Below are positions 48,107 to 59,960 of a stretch of 64,000 nucleotides of DNA, piece after piece. The translations under genes and the position numbers were made by a program. The notes under the pieces are model-generated. The model made no database searches. It saw only the letters and a program-made list of their open reading frames with translations, and was not told the origin of the DNA. The DNA lies in NCBI GenBank assembly GCA_016859345.1, contig CM029131.1, forward strand, positions 11,879,378-11,943,377, given 5' to 3'. The number at the start of each line of letters is the position of its first letter. Position 1 is the first letter of the stretch. The DNA comes from Istiophorus platypterus (lineage: Eukaryota > Chordata > Actinopteri > Istiophoriformes > Istiophoridae).

Positions 48107-49758
48107 GACTCAGAAAAAGACATATATACAGGCATTGGAGATTTATAGCAATGCGGTCACACAAGGAAAAAAAATGTTTTAGATAAGAAATTGCATCAAA
48201 ATGACAAGTGGAAGCATGGCCAAAGGTTCTTGAGTAACTGAATTTGCGGTCCATTAAGGACGGCAGCTTATGTAAATGAAAATGTTCTATCATAATGTCC
48301 AATTTTTAAAGAATATGATCAAAGAAAAAGTAGCCTTTGTGCATTTAATTACATGGTCAAAATGTAGTTTTTTTTTCCTCAAATGATCTGGTGTCATTTA
48401 AGTGGTTCTTTTTGTGATATATGGCACGTCTTGTTATTCTCCACTGAAATCAATATATCATAACAGCCCCTTATTACTGGAGTGATCATGTGAGCTGAAA
48501 GTCTTGTAGTTACTTTGCCCATAACAAAGGTCTGTCAAACCCACAATCAATCCCAATTGTCTAAACTCGTCCTGGCCAGAGCAAGCAAACAAACTTTTTG
48601 TGTGCTAGCTGGTGCAGCAGCTAGTAAACTTTACACACGACACATGATGCGGATCTGGACACAACCTTTGAATGGTGACTGCAGAGCCACGCAACAGAAG
48701 TTTGATAGCTTTTGGACTGTGGTAAATTTTCACCTACAGGCTGGTACTGACGGGAAGCCATAATTCTTCACAGAGCACCAAATGGATAAAGCCGATTAAA
48801 AGAGGTAACAGGGAGAGGACAGCATTTTTTGTTTTCCTTTTTAAGACTTGTAAAAATCAGGGGAACACGGTCTCGGTCCGGCACGACCTTACGAGACATA
48901 GACAAAAATGTGCTGACCCTGAACGTGCCACAGAGCAGTCCCATCTCAGTGTGATTTAAAGTCTTGTTAATTGGTTACACACTAGACGCTATGTATATCC
49001 AGATAAAGCCTTTATTTAGAGCCTGCTGACATAGACAGACAGGCCACAACGAGAAACAATAATGATCTCAGGTGCATCCAACGGACCATTTATGGTCAGA
49101 ATTTTGCTGGCATTTGTTTTTTTTTATCATTTGGGCTGCTATTAAAAAGGAAAATATAAAATTTGTGTTCCGCCACACAGATAAATTAGAGGTTTGCGGT
49201 GCTATTATCGTCACCTTGAATACGGATAGTGCCTGAGAGGTTTATCATGTAACAGGCACAGAGCAGGGTTTTTCAGGACATGTTTATAGTCACAAATGTC
49301 ACGGACTGCTCCCGAGCGTGGGTCCTGCTGCAATTTTTGTGCATTCATAGCTGTAATTAGAGCTGTGCGCCTGTGATCGGATCTCTAAAAACACAGGACG
49401 GGGTCTGTCGTATGTTGTCAAGTAAAGCGAGAGCTGAGAAGAGGTGGCAATGCCTGCACAGGGCACGTACAGTTTGTGGAGCGTGATAAATAGGGACAGG
49501 ACACAAACTCTGCAACAACAAAAATAAAAGGTAAAGCAAACTGTCCTGGTCTTCCCTCGCTGAACCACAAGATATCTCCTCCTGCTCTTTTAGTAACTGG
49601 CAAGATTAAAGCCATTAATTCCCAACCAAGCATCTAAATCTTGCTGTAACCCCATCGAGTTTGCTAAGGCTAGCTTTAGGTGTAAATTAGCCATATTGTC
49701 CTGCAGCAGCCTTCAAAGTTGACAGCTACACAAGTTGGCTATCTAGATGACAAGACAG

Positions 49759-49790
49759 CCCCCCCCCCAACACACACACACACACACACC
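49759..49790. repeat. C run followed by (CA)n
   Basis: Ten C and then about ten CA units. Confidence 0.9.
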
Positions 49791-50437
49791 CCATCCCCAG
49801 AACTGGAGAGCATGACAACCAGCTTGTGCACAGCACCAAAGCGACCATAGGTGCCCAAACGTTGGATAATGGCTAATTAGCTTGGTGAACATTAGCCAGT
49901 CTGCCCATCAAACTGTGCCAAAGTGTTGCTTTATTAAACGCCTCGGCGACAACCGTGTGGCACCGAGGGCTGCTTGGTTTGTCGCCGGGCGAGTCGTGCA
50001 GCCCGGGCTCCATCGTCTGCGGGCCTCCGCGCTGAAAAGCGGCCGTGTCAACAAGCGAAATCGGTCCCGTCTGACTGGGCTTTTTGATGCATTGGACACA
50101 GCATCTGAACTAGCTTGGGGTTAGCATGCCAAGCGTCAGCTGTCTGGCTGCCGTTAGTTAGCTAGCCAGCTAGCTTGTTGTAACGAAAATGAATTAGGGG
50201 GCGAGCTCGGGTGCGCTAGTAACATTTTAGCTTTTAATAGTGCGAACCGGGACCGGGGCCGCGAACGCCGAGGACCCGCGGTCCAGGTTCCGACCTCGAA
50301 TTGTCGAAGTAAAAAAGCAGCCGGGCCCGCGCTGGGGTTTTCGGGCCAAGGGGCCAGGCAAGGCCAGGGCCAGGCCGAGTTAGCACGGGTTAGCCTAGCA
50401 TGCTAGCTAACAGCCGTGCAAAACCCGTTGCGTTCGC

Positions 50438-50441
<4 letters not shown>

Positions 50442-50478
<37 letters not shown>

Positions 50479-50534
50479 AGAAGAAGAAGAAGAAGAAGAG
50501 AGAGGGAGAGAGAGAGAGAGAGAGAGAGGGAGAC
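50442..50534. repeat. (GA)n(GAA)n(GA)n compound purine repeat
   Basis: About 90 nt of pure purine on plus lies just downstream (minus sense) of the predicted mbd5 exon 1 donor. Confidence 0.95.
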
Positions 50535-50595
50535 GCTTTTCAGGCACTAACGTTTCTGTCTGCGTCAAATCAAACCGTAAACTGTCGGCTCTTAC

Positions 50596-50860
50596 CCGGG
50601 CATCCCGGCGAACGCGTACCGGTGCTCGAACGGTGAAACGAGCGAGCAACAGTGCGTTTGTGACCTCGGGTGGAAGGAGAAGAAGGAGCCTACCATTAGT
50701 CCCCTGCCTCCGCTGCTTCTCCTACACGGGGATATTGGAAATGATGGAGAGCCGCACTGCGCATGCGCCTGACACGGGCAGCCAGCAGATGGGAGAGGTG
50801 ATGCACGTTTCCATCCGCGGCCCGGTTCCACGCGGACCCGCGGACGCGGAGCCACGGACG
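50596..50860 (-). promoter_or_regulatory. mbd5 CpG-rich promoter with candidate exon 1
   Basis: CpG-dense sequence. A perfect NRF1-type palindrome (GCGCATGCGC, 50759-50768) lies about 165 nt upstream, in minus sense, of a strong donor (CCCGG|GTAAGAG; last exon base 50596). This fits a TATA-less CpG promoter with a short non-coding first exon. Assignment to mbd5 follows from position and strand. Confidence 0.5.
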
Positions 50861-53800
50861 CGGACCCCGTCAGGACGGAGCCGGACGCACAGGCCGACGG
50901 AAGGCTGTGTGCCGCCCGAGGCGCAGAGGTGTCGTCGGTGGAATGGGCTCAGGGCGTCCGGAGCACAAGTCCCGGACCCGGGGCGGACGGTCGCTGCCGC
51001 GGGGCTCCTTGTCTGACGCGACCGGTAGACGAGAGTTCACTCGTCGGATTAAAGAGTTTTCCACACCCCCGAACCCTGGAAGAGATTGATCACGTTATCA
51101 AACACTCACTCCTCAAAACCCCTCTCACTACATGTGAATAATGTAGGTTTGAGTAACAGGGTATAGATGTAAGTGGTCTGTAACGATGACTCCTATCAAT
51201 ATTTCATGCTGTTTGAGTCTTACAACAATGCACAAATACTGAAACTATGCCGTGACCTTGTCAGTATGGGAGCCCCCTTTAATAAAAAGCACTGAAAAAC
51301 TATCCCCCCTTTTTTTCTTTCCTTATTATTATTGTTTATGTGCAGCTAACATCTGGACTACAATGAATGCAAAGTTGTTATCTAAGTTTAGAGAGAAATC
51401 GCATTTACAAGGAGCCAGAAGTGACACCATCTCCATGCTTGTTTTGTCACACCAGCAGTCCAAACCTGATCATTAACAATAACTCTTACAAAAAACACAA
51501 TTTCACTTTAAATATTATATAAAATATTATATAAATATTATATAGTCACTGATTAATTTTCTACCAATTAACTAATTAATCAGCTCGTCATTTCAATTCT
51601 AATTCTATATGCTGTCTTGTTTAACAAAGCATCATATTTTATAAATATTGAATGTTTTGTATGCAAAAACCTTAACTTTGTAAAGTAGCTAGTAACAACA
51701 GCTGTCAGATAAATGTAGTGGACTAAAACGTACGATACTTCCCTCTCAGATTTAGGGAAAATTAAAATGGAAATAATCCCTTAAAATGCAAGTACCTCAA
51801 ATTTGTACTCAGTTACCTTCCATCGCTGGATATGCGGGCGCGGCGACTCACGCGTCGCAGTTTTCAGCTATGGTTCCCATTGTGAAGTCTGGGGGTCTCC
51901 AGGGGCCCTCAAGGAAGCCTTGGCTTAATGAAGGATGGTTCATGTATCCGTTATTTCCTTTATTTGACATTGGTCCTGTGACAGAATATATGTAAACGAC
52001 CTCCCTGATTACCAGGCTGTCTCCTTCTTATTTAAATGACCTGCTGATATCACCTGAGACAAGTCCAAATCCTTTCTGCATTAAAGCTGCTGGGGAACGG
52101 TGCTAAACATGGCGTAAAGTTAACGGTAATTTAGCGTCATTTCTGACGAGGTGGAAAAGGATTGTGATGCAGCTTTTAGATAAAGAAAATTTCAAATAAA
52201 TGCACTAAAGTCAGGGACACACAAAAAAATGCCCTTATATGACCTAATTAATTTACAAAAACACACAAAAAACGATGAGATGTTGGTGTCAGTGGGGTCA
52301 GTGTACGTCAGTGGATCTGTGGGTGAACAATGACCTGGGCCTGCAAGACACAGGGAAACAAAGCTCAACCAAAGAGGCCAGGGGGGCCGTCACATATAAC
52401 ATCACAGTCACGCTAAACCTTATTTAGATCAAGCATAAATTAAATGCCTCACACAAAAATCCACAGAAGAAATGATTAATTTTGTAGTAAATTTGCAAGC
52501 ACATAATTCGCAGCGTTGCTGTTGTATCAGTGGTTGGGTGACTGGGATTTGATTCTTACAGAGCAGAGCCCAGACTATTTGTCTGTGTGGTCCTTGCTGA
52601 CTTTGCAACAACTACGCTTTGTGTAAAACTGAATTCAAACATATCTGACCGCAAACGCTCCTGTGCAGTGTTGTTCCTGTTTGTAAAATCTCTGTAATAT
52701 GTCGATTTAGTGCTTCTTAAGTTTGGGTTTTTGTTTCACGGATGAGTGAGCGCCCAGTCTAGTCAGAGATCAAAACCACAAATGACACATACCAGCAGTT
52801 CAAGTTTCCGAAGAGAGGTTTTCCTTTCATTTTCCAACGTCTTTTGAACCAGGAAAGTGAGTCACGCTTATATAAAGAAAATAATTTCTAGGCACTGCAT
52901 AACAGAAGGAAATAGGCTGAACAAGATGAAGGATCATTAGATAATGATTAAAAAAAAGGGTAATAATTGGACAATGGTCAGTACGAAATGTATCTAAAAC
53001 ATGCAATAAGTATACATACCATATAAACCTCAGTATTAAATACAATAGAAAAGCAGGGAACAGAAATTTTAATTAAAAGGATATAACATTAAAAGTAAAT
53101 ACATAATTGGCAGGTTTAAAAAACACCAACCTCTAATTAATGTAATAAAACTCACTAATAATAATCCCATTAACAGGAAAAGAGGTATTTTGCTAATGGC
53201 TTGGAGATATTATGTCACATTTAATGAGGCATATTGTGTTAACAAGATTATTACACTATTAGCCGCAAATTGTTGTAATGTTAGTAATTGATTACATTAA
53301 TTAAAAGGTTTCACATGAGAAGTTTGATCACTGGCTGTATCACCTCGAGTCTTTTTTAAGTATTTCACCAACCATAATGAATTAAAGCTAAAATGTTCAA
53401 ATTGTCAGAACAGGATAACCTGGAAAAAAAAAAACAACATTTCTTTACAGGAATATCATCGTGATACTACTGGAGATTAAAAATCAAATTAAAAAATCCC
53501 ACAAAAAATACTATACAATGCCCCAAAAGACAATCAACAAATCTGCAGTGTATGTCAGTTATTTCCCCGTTAAGAATGTATTCAAGCGCATGAAAATATA
53601 AAAAAATATAAAACATAGTGATACCAGAGTGAAAACAAATGCCCAGCAATCTGATTCCCCCAGATAAATAAAGGTCGCGAAGGCTTGTGAAAACATGATG
53701 TTCAGCGATCTGAAGCGGAAGGGAGACGGAGCTCAGGGTGCAAATGCTGGAATTTTGTCTGAAGGTCAAACCTGAGGAGACGTTCAATTAATTCAGGGTA

Positions 53801-55210
53801 CGGCTGCTGGAAAAAAAAGGGGCTGCTTCATGTATTTTTAAGGGCAAACACAGAGCTGAACGTGGGGGGCAGAGAGTCGTATTTTAGAATAATGTGACAG
53901 GCCAAACGTGAGCGGAGACCGGGAGGGCGATTTGCGAGATATCTGGCGCTTAACTGTCCTTTTTTCTTTTTTTTTTTTCATCAAGCGTTTGAGCATCTCC
54001 ATCATTGCAACCAATGAGTAAGAGATGTTGGAAAACCCCTCAAGTCGTTCAGATAAACCATCCCTCCTAATTTGATTGAAATCAGAGAAGTGGTGGCAAC
54101 TGCAGCCTTGCAGATTTAGAAAAAAAAATTCAATGACATATAATTGCATCATTAGAGTGATTAGTTTCATTTGTTGAAATGCTGCACATTTGGCTTAACA
54201 TTTCTCCGAGGAATGATCAGTTGAACTATAAACTCAGGTGTTGTTGAGATTATTTACATCCTCTATATGCTAGTTATTTGTTAAACAGTTAACTCTTGAA
54301 GGCTGACTTGCAAAAGCCGAAAGATGTGTCGAATCTAAAGATATTTTTAGAGATAAGTAGAAATAAACATTTCAAATCCCTTCCACTGATGAAGAGTGTA
54401 AGGTGGGTTTTAAAAGGCTCTGACAAATGATAGCATCTTGACCTTGGGTTGTCTTTTTCTCACCTTCCTGCAACTCTTTTCTTTTGGAAAGTTTTAAAAA
54501 GCTAAGTTTGGTTTAATATTTACATATAAGGCTGGTGATATTCTATAAATCTTTAGTTGTCAAAAAATATCAGAAAAAGAGGAAAACTACCAGTGTGTTA
54601 GTCCAACCTTAAGCCCATTTCTTCCTGCTGAACATGTGAGCCTTTAAACACTTGTCAGATACATTTAGTGTTATTTTTTACAGTTGCGAAAATATTTTGT
54701 ACATAAATACACATTAACACATAATCACTGGTGAGTATTTGTGACAGCAGGATGGTGTGTGTGGCATTGATTCCAAATACAATAGAGTAGTTGCTCACTG
54801 TGTTGAAAAAATGAGTCACCTAGGGTTATCGTGCAGCTCATTGTGTTTTTAATAGCTTTTGTAAATCAAAAAAGTTCTATGGCACAGAATAGGATATATT
54901 AGACTTTGGATAAACACCAAAAACTTGTTATGGGGTGTGTTGAAAGTATGAAAATTACAAAATGGGCTTTTATGTTAGGAAGGAGATAATGATATTTAGT
55001 TTCCATTGACTGTTGTACAAACTAACACCTTGAGGCACATTTAAAAACGGCATTAATATAAAAATAAGTCAAAAATTGCAGTAACACTCACTGCCTGTAG
55101 GTGGAGCGTATATTAAAAACTAAGTAGCTACAACTTTCTTTGCCTGTAGGTGGCGACATTTAAGCATCTACATCTGCAAGTCTAATTTACAGCTGCAAGT
55201 TCCCCCTCAT
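50861..55210. other. Intergenic region between mbd5 and orc4 promoters
   Basis: Mostly AT-rich, with no coding exon recognised. CpG-rich sequence continues to about 51060. An AT repeat (TATTATATAA-like steps) lies at 51510-51545. A block at about 53100-53310 is dense in TAAT/ATTA cores. Confidence 0.6.
53100..53310. promoter_or_regulatory. Candidate homeodomain-site-rich non-coding element
   Basis: More than ten TAAT/ATTA cores in about 200 nt, including TGCTAATGGC and TGATTACATTAATTAAAAGG. The block is not a simple repeat. This composition is typical of conserved vertebrate enhancers, but conservation is not tested here. Confidence 0.3.
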
Positions 55211-55222
55211 CTTATTATTATT

Positions 55223-55267
<45 letters not shown>

Positions 55268-55268
55268 G
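55211..55268. repeat. (ATT)n(GTT)n microsatellite upstream of orc4
   Basis: About 58 nt, ending just before the orc4 promoter region. Confidence 0.95.
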
Positions 55269-55289
55269 CAGCGATCAGCTGCCACATGC

Positions 55290-55524
55290 TGCGTGTGATG
55301 GTGCGTTTCTCTTGTTTTTCCATTCACTTCCATTCCTTCCTATCCTGCTCTGTTCCGGGCCTCGGCCAATCAGGGCCGGGGATGAGGCCAAAGCAGGAAG
55401 TCGTCACCGCTGCCGCGGAGCCTGAGACCTTCTCCGGGTTGAATGAACGTCTCCCTCGGGCCTGTTTACCGGACGTGTCCCTGTTGTTAGATCGACCATC
55501 GATGCTTCAACTCCACGGTCTTGA
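55290..55524 (+). promoter_or_regulatory. orc4 promoter and candidate non-coding exon 1
   Basis: GC-rich segment with an NF-Y-type CCAATCAG (55366-55373) and an ETS-like AGGAAGT near 55396. It ends in a strong donor (CTTGA|GTAAGT, last exon base 55524) that can join the coding exon acceptor at 56166/56167. The transcription start is not placed. Confidence 0.55.
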
Positions 55525-56178
55525 GTAAGTTTACCTCACTAACGCGAAGCAGGACTCTAGTCTGCTCCGGCGGCGGCCTGCGGACGTTGAACTCAGCGCG
55601 GAGAGAAAGTTCAACCAAACTCCGTTCTCAGATGACGACTTATTAGTGTTTTTCTGCTCGCTGCAAGTATCATTGCAATCTTGAATACAAGCCCCGGCCG
55701 CTTCTGACTAATTAAGAATAACTTTAAAATTCGGCATATGTAACATCCGCCAAGGCTTCAGGGCTTAAATCATTAGAGGGATTTCAAGTTTTATTTGAAG
55801 CGAATCGTGGCCGGTCGTTAGCCAGTTATTAAAGTTGAAATTGCATTGAAATGGATGCTTCTTGTTGTACTGGCCTTTAGCCGAATTGAATAGTAGTAAG
55901 TGCTAATCAATCGCAGTCCTGAACTAATACCACAGCATAAATGCGCAAGTGCAAAAAGCGAAATCGTGCCTTGTTTTGACGAAGACTGAATGGGAGTTTG
56001 GCAGAAACGCGAGGAGTCGTTGCTACTGTGTTGATTGGACTAGTTGGCACATAACTGCAATTTCTGCAGGTTTTACATCTACCGGTGGCCCTAGAGGACC
56101 CGAGAGGACCCGAGAGGACCACTAATCTAACCGGACTCATGTATTTTAACCTGTTTTGCTGTTTAGAGTCACAACATC

Positions 56179-59100
56179 ATGAGTAAAAGGAAGGTGAAAG
56201 TTACACATCTGCCGGTTGGAGAATGTATCACAGAGGTTGGTATGACCAGTGTTTCTCCTCCATTAATGACCATTCACACAGCTTTGAGATGATAACATGA
56301 CATATTGACTTTTATTTACCTTCACTTCCAGGTTCAGAGGATTTTAAGGGAGCGCCTCTGCCATCAGCAGCTTCCTGACAAGCCAGAGGGAATAGAAGCT
56401 CAGCACAAGTAGGTTTATGTCATCGCTGGTGGTTAGAAAGTCTGAAACCTTAAAATCTTAAGCTTGTCATTCAAGAATTGTTCAGTGACAGCAAACAGAC
56501 AGTTTTGTAATTAGTTGATCATTAAATTAGCTGCAGAGTTTGGTAGAGAAGGTGCACATAACCTGGGCTTAAAAGTGACATTTAAAGGAGCATTATGGGA
56601 GCTGTAGTCAGACACTGTGTCTTTTTCAGACACCTCCTGGAGCTGCTGAAGCGGACGGCCGTCCACGGGGAGAGCAACTCGGTGCTAATCGTCGGTCCCA
56701 GAGGAGCCGGAAAAACAATGGTGAGCCTTCAGCAGCCAACGTAGAACGGGCTTCTGGGTAAAAAAAAAACAACCAAAAACGGTCGAAGAGACGGCCAGTT
56801 GTGCTGAGTCCCAGGGGACTTGTAACATCTGACGCCGTCTGTTTTTTGTTTGTTTGGTTTTTTTCGTGTCTGCAGCTGCTCAAGTGTGTGCTGAGAGACC
56901 TGCTGGAGGAAAAAGAGGTGCAGAAAAACCTGCTGCAGGTTCATCTCAACGGTACCAGCTCCCCTTCAGTTTATTTAGTCAGGATTTGAGGAAATTTTGC
57001 ATGCTCTCATTTCCAGATTTGTTCTCTCCTACAGCCACAGAAGAGATTCCACCAGTGTTCATAAAGGCTCTTTCATCTTTTTATATAAGCCACTAAAAGG
57101 ATTTATGTACACAGGTACAGAATTATCTGATACATTTCCTTCCTGTATGTTGTAGGTCTCCTGCAAACTGATGACAGAATAGCGCTAAAGGAAATAACGC
57201 GACAGCTCCACCTAGAAAACGTTGTCGGCGACAAAGTGTTTGTAAGTACAAGTACGAACTACGAGTTTTATCTGCATATTTGTCATTCGTGATACAGTGA
57301 ATCTGCCACAAAAACCTGTTTCTGTTTCATTTCAGGGAAGTTTTGCAGAAAATCTGGCTTTTCTGTTGGAGGCTCTAAAGAAAGGTTAGAAAATGTTGAA
57401 ATTTAAGAATTTAGCTCTGATTTTTGCATTGTTTTCAACAGCATCAAAGATGATATAAGTATGGATTAATGTCGCTTTTTTTGGTTCTGGTCCAGGTGAT
57501 CGCAGCAGCAGCCGCCCGGTGCTCTTCGTCCTGGATGAGTTCGACCTGTTCGCTCACCACAAGAACCAGACTCTGCTCTACAACCTTTTCGACGTCTCCC
57601 AGTCTGCCCAGGCGCCCGTCGCCGTGGTCGGCATCACCTGCAGGCTGGTGGGCCTCGGAATCCGCTTTTATTTTTTTCTCATCCACTCAGAAAATATCTC
57701 CATCGTCCTGTAGAACATTGTTTTTTTATGGGTCATTTCCACTCAGGATGTCCTAGAACTGCTGGAGAAGCGGGTAAAGTCGCGGTTCTCCCACCGTCAG
57801 ATCCACCTGCTGAGCAGCCTGACGTTCGCTGAGTACCTCGAGCGGGTCCAGACCCGGCTCAGCCTGCCGGAGGACTTTCCCGACGCCAGGTTCGCCCAGG
57901 ACTGGGACGGCAGCATCAAGGTGAGAACCTCAGGACGAACACGGCCCCGCTTGAAACTGAAACTTGACTCGGGTTCGCTGTGGCCCGTAGCAGCAGTCGT
58001 TCAACATGATTCACGCGTCTCCTCTTCTGGTTCCTCCAGGTTCTGTGTGAAGACAAATCGGTGGAGGAGGTTTTACGGAGACACTTCAACTCCAGCAAGG
58101 ACTTCCGCTCGGTGCACACGCTGCTGGTGAGAGCGACACGCAGGCTTTAAATGTCACCTGCCATTTGCGTTCTTGTTACATTGATAAATATATATTTACG
58201 CGTATTAACTTTTAATTAAGGCATTGTTCACACCAACCACCTGTGATTCTCTGTGTGGTTCTTGCAGATGCTGTGCCTGAGTCGTGTCTCTGTGACCAAA
58301 CCCTCAATCAAACCCACCGACGTGCTGGAGGCCAGTAGACTGTGCTTTACCGACGCCACGGCCAACATGCTCCATGGTTAAAAAAAAAAAAGAATGAAAA
58401 AGAAAAAAGAATTGTTGTTAGAGACACACTCCATAGGGTTTACATGTTATGTTTTTCTTTTTCTTTTCTCTTTCCAGGTCTGTCCATCTTGGAGCTGTGC
58501 CTGATCATCGCCATGAAACACCTCAACGACATCTACGAAGGAGAGCCGTTCAATCTCCAAATGGTTCACAACGGTACGATGAGGCACTTGACCTAGTTTG
58601 TGGTCTGCCGTAAAGCACGGCGGAGAAAACTGGAGATTGAAAAGAAAAGAAAACAAAACACAGAAGAGCTGTGAAGAGTGAGATTTTAAAGACAGAGAAG
58701 AAAGAAAATGTCAAAGCTCCATGCCACAGTGACACAGGAGAGCTGTTCAAGCCTCCAACGGCTCAAGATGATGACTTGGGAAAAATTGAGGAGTATAAGT
58801 GGGTGTGATTAGCAAAAATCCCAGGAGACATCAGGGGAATCAGCAAGGGAACTAGAAGTTTTAGCTGTGATGCTGAAGATCAAAAGTCTGGTTATGAGTC
58901 AAAACAATAATAAACTTTTCTCAACTTTCTGCTGTACATTTCCTGTCATTCAGAGTTTAAGAAGTTCCTGCAGAGGAAGTCGAGCTCCATGTACAACTTC
59001 GACCAGCCTGTCATCATGAAGGTAAAGCTCTTATCTACAATCTTTTTAAAGACATTTCCAACAAAAAAGACTTCATAATGTGGGTATAATACTTAATCTC

Positions 59101-59434
59101 CTGCTTCGGAGGCTCCACAGCCCTGACAGGAAGAATAATGGTCAATACTGATATTTTTATATGAAAATGGAGACATTCATAGACATTTACTGACACCAAC
59201 ACTCTACCAAGTAACCTCTCACTCCTGATGATTTCCCATCCTCCTCCTCAGGCCTTTGAGCACCTGCAGCAGCTGGAGCTCATCCGACCGGTCGACGGCC
59301 CCTCGGCCAAGACGCAGAGGGAGTACCAGCTGGTGAGGCTGATGCTGGACCACAGTCAGATCATGGAGGCCCTGCAGAAGTACCCACAGTGCCCCACCGA
59401 CATCAAGCAGTGGGCCATGTCGGCGTTCGGCTAA
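56179..59434 (+). CDS. orc4: Origin recognition complex subunit 4, 13 coding exons, 434 aa
   Basis: AAA+ subunit of the nuclear ORC that marks replication origins and loads MCM helicase with CDC6 and CDT1. Exons: 56179-56235, 56332-56408, 56630-56720, 56876-56951, 57156-57241, 57336-57384, 57496-57647, 57747-57920, 58040-58126, 58268-58376, 58478-58573, 58954-59021, 59252-59434. They sum to 1305 nt with closed phases; human ORC4 has 436 aa. Walker A is GPRGAGKT (67-74); Walker B is VLDEFD (157-162). The start MSKRKVKVTHLPVGE is in the position of human MSSRKSKSNSLIHTE, and its exon has an acceptor 12 nt before the ATG. The C-terminal winged-helix region carries YNFDQPVIMKAFEHLQQLEL and ends KYPQCPTDIKQWAMSAFG. 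All introns are short and GT-AG. The gene is divergent from mbd5. Confidence 0.97.
56630..56720 (+). CDS. orc4: orc4 exon with Walker A
   Basis: Encodes HLLELLKRTAVHGESNSVLI and VGPRGAGKTM. Human has GPRGSGKTM. Its final ATG codon abuts the GTGAGC donor. Confidence 0.97.
57496..57647 (+). CDS. orc4: orc4 exon with Walker B
   Basis: Encodes RPVLFVLDEFDLFAHHKNQT and LLYNLFDVSQSAQAP, then VAVVGITCRL. This AAA+ core block is almost identical to mammals. Confidence 0.97.
59252..59434 (+). CDS. orc4: orc4 last coding exon
   Basis: 60 codons from AFEHLQQLELIRPVDG to QWAMSAFG, with TAA at 59432-59434. Mammalian ORC4 ends two residues later (…SSLSWL), so the tail is slightly shorter. Confidence 0.96.
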   Translation, partial: AFEHLQQLELIRPVDGPSAKTQREYQLVRLMLDHSQIMEALQKYPQCPTDIKQWAMSAFG

Positions 59435-59960
59435 GACTCCGCGCACGTTTGGGCGTCACGTGGACATTTTGGTTTTTGCTTTTTTTTTTTTTCTTTTTCG
59501 TCTTTTTCTGTGATCTCCAGCACAGAGAAAATGTGTAGTTATGCCTCAAAGTTTGGGAAGACGTTAGTGAGGTTTCCATGGTTTGTCTTACACACAAATA
59601 CTGTAATAGCCTGAATACCAGGTCATGTGTCTTATCAAACCAAAATGAATTGAATTTTTTGAAATTGAAACATGCAGCACAGCTTGAACCGAGGACCAAA
59701 ATTAAGACTAACCAGGGAAAAAACACGGCCACCGTCTGGTCAGACTCTTAAATCAACACCATTAGGGGTGTGCGACACGTTTCATGTCAGGATGAATTTT
59801 CATGTATTCAGAGTATCAGGAGTTTTTACACCTAGTCACTAGAGTCAGAATTTTCATGTATTTACATTTTAAGCACCTTGAATGTTTGAAAGGTGTTTGT
59901 GGACTTGATGAGGTAAAGATTCTGATATTCTAATAAAACGTTCAGATTTATCAGACTGAG
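59435..59960 (+). other. orc4 3' UTR
   Basis: Runs from the stop to a canonical AATAAA at 59932-59937. Cleavage is expected about 15-25 nt later. No further gene feature is seen in it. Confidence 0.7.
59932..59937 (+). terminator. orc4 polyadenylation signal
   Basis: AATAAA on the coding strand, the first good match downstream of the stop codon, about 500 nt into the UTR. Confidence 0.7.

Larger units (their letters stand above)
41744..50595 (-). other. Presumed mbd5 5' non-coding region (UTR exons and long intron)
   Basis: Nearly 9 kb between the first coding exon and the CpG-rich promoter. Apart from simple repeats, a SINE-like relic (about 45480-45660) and the GC-rich segment at 41840-42115, I recognise nothing. 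Mammalian MBD5 has several non-coding 5' exons; any here cannot be picked out without transcript data. Confidence 0.5.

Noticed and set aside
55286..55528. 80-codon plus-strand frame upstream of orc4
   Set aside because: It overlaps the promoter/non-coding exon 1 with CCAAT and ETS-like sites, and the ORC4 N-terminus is fully explained by the exon at 56179.
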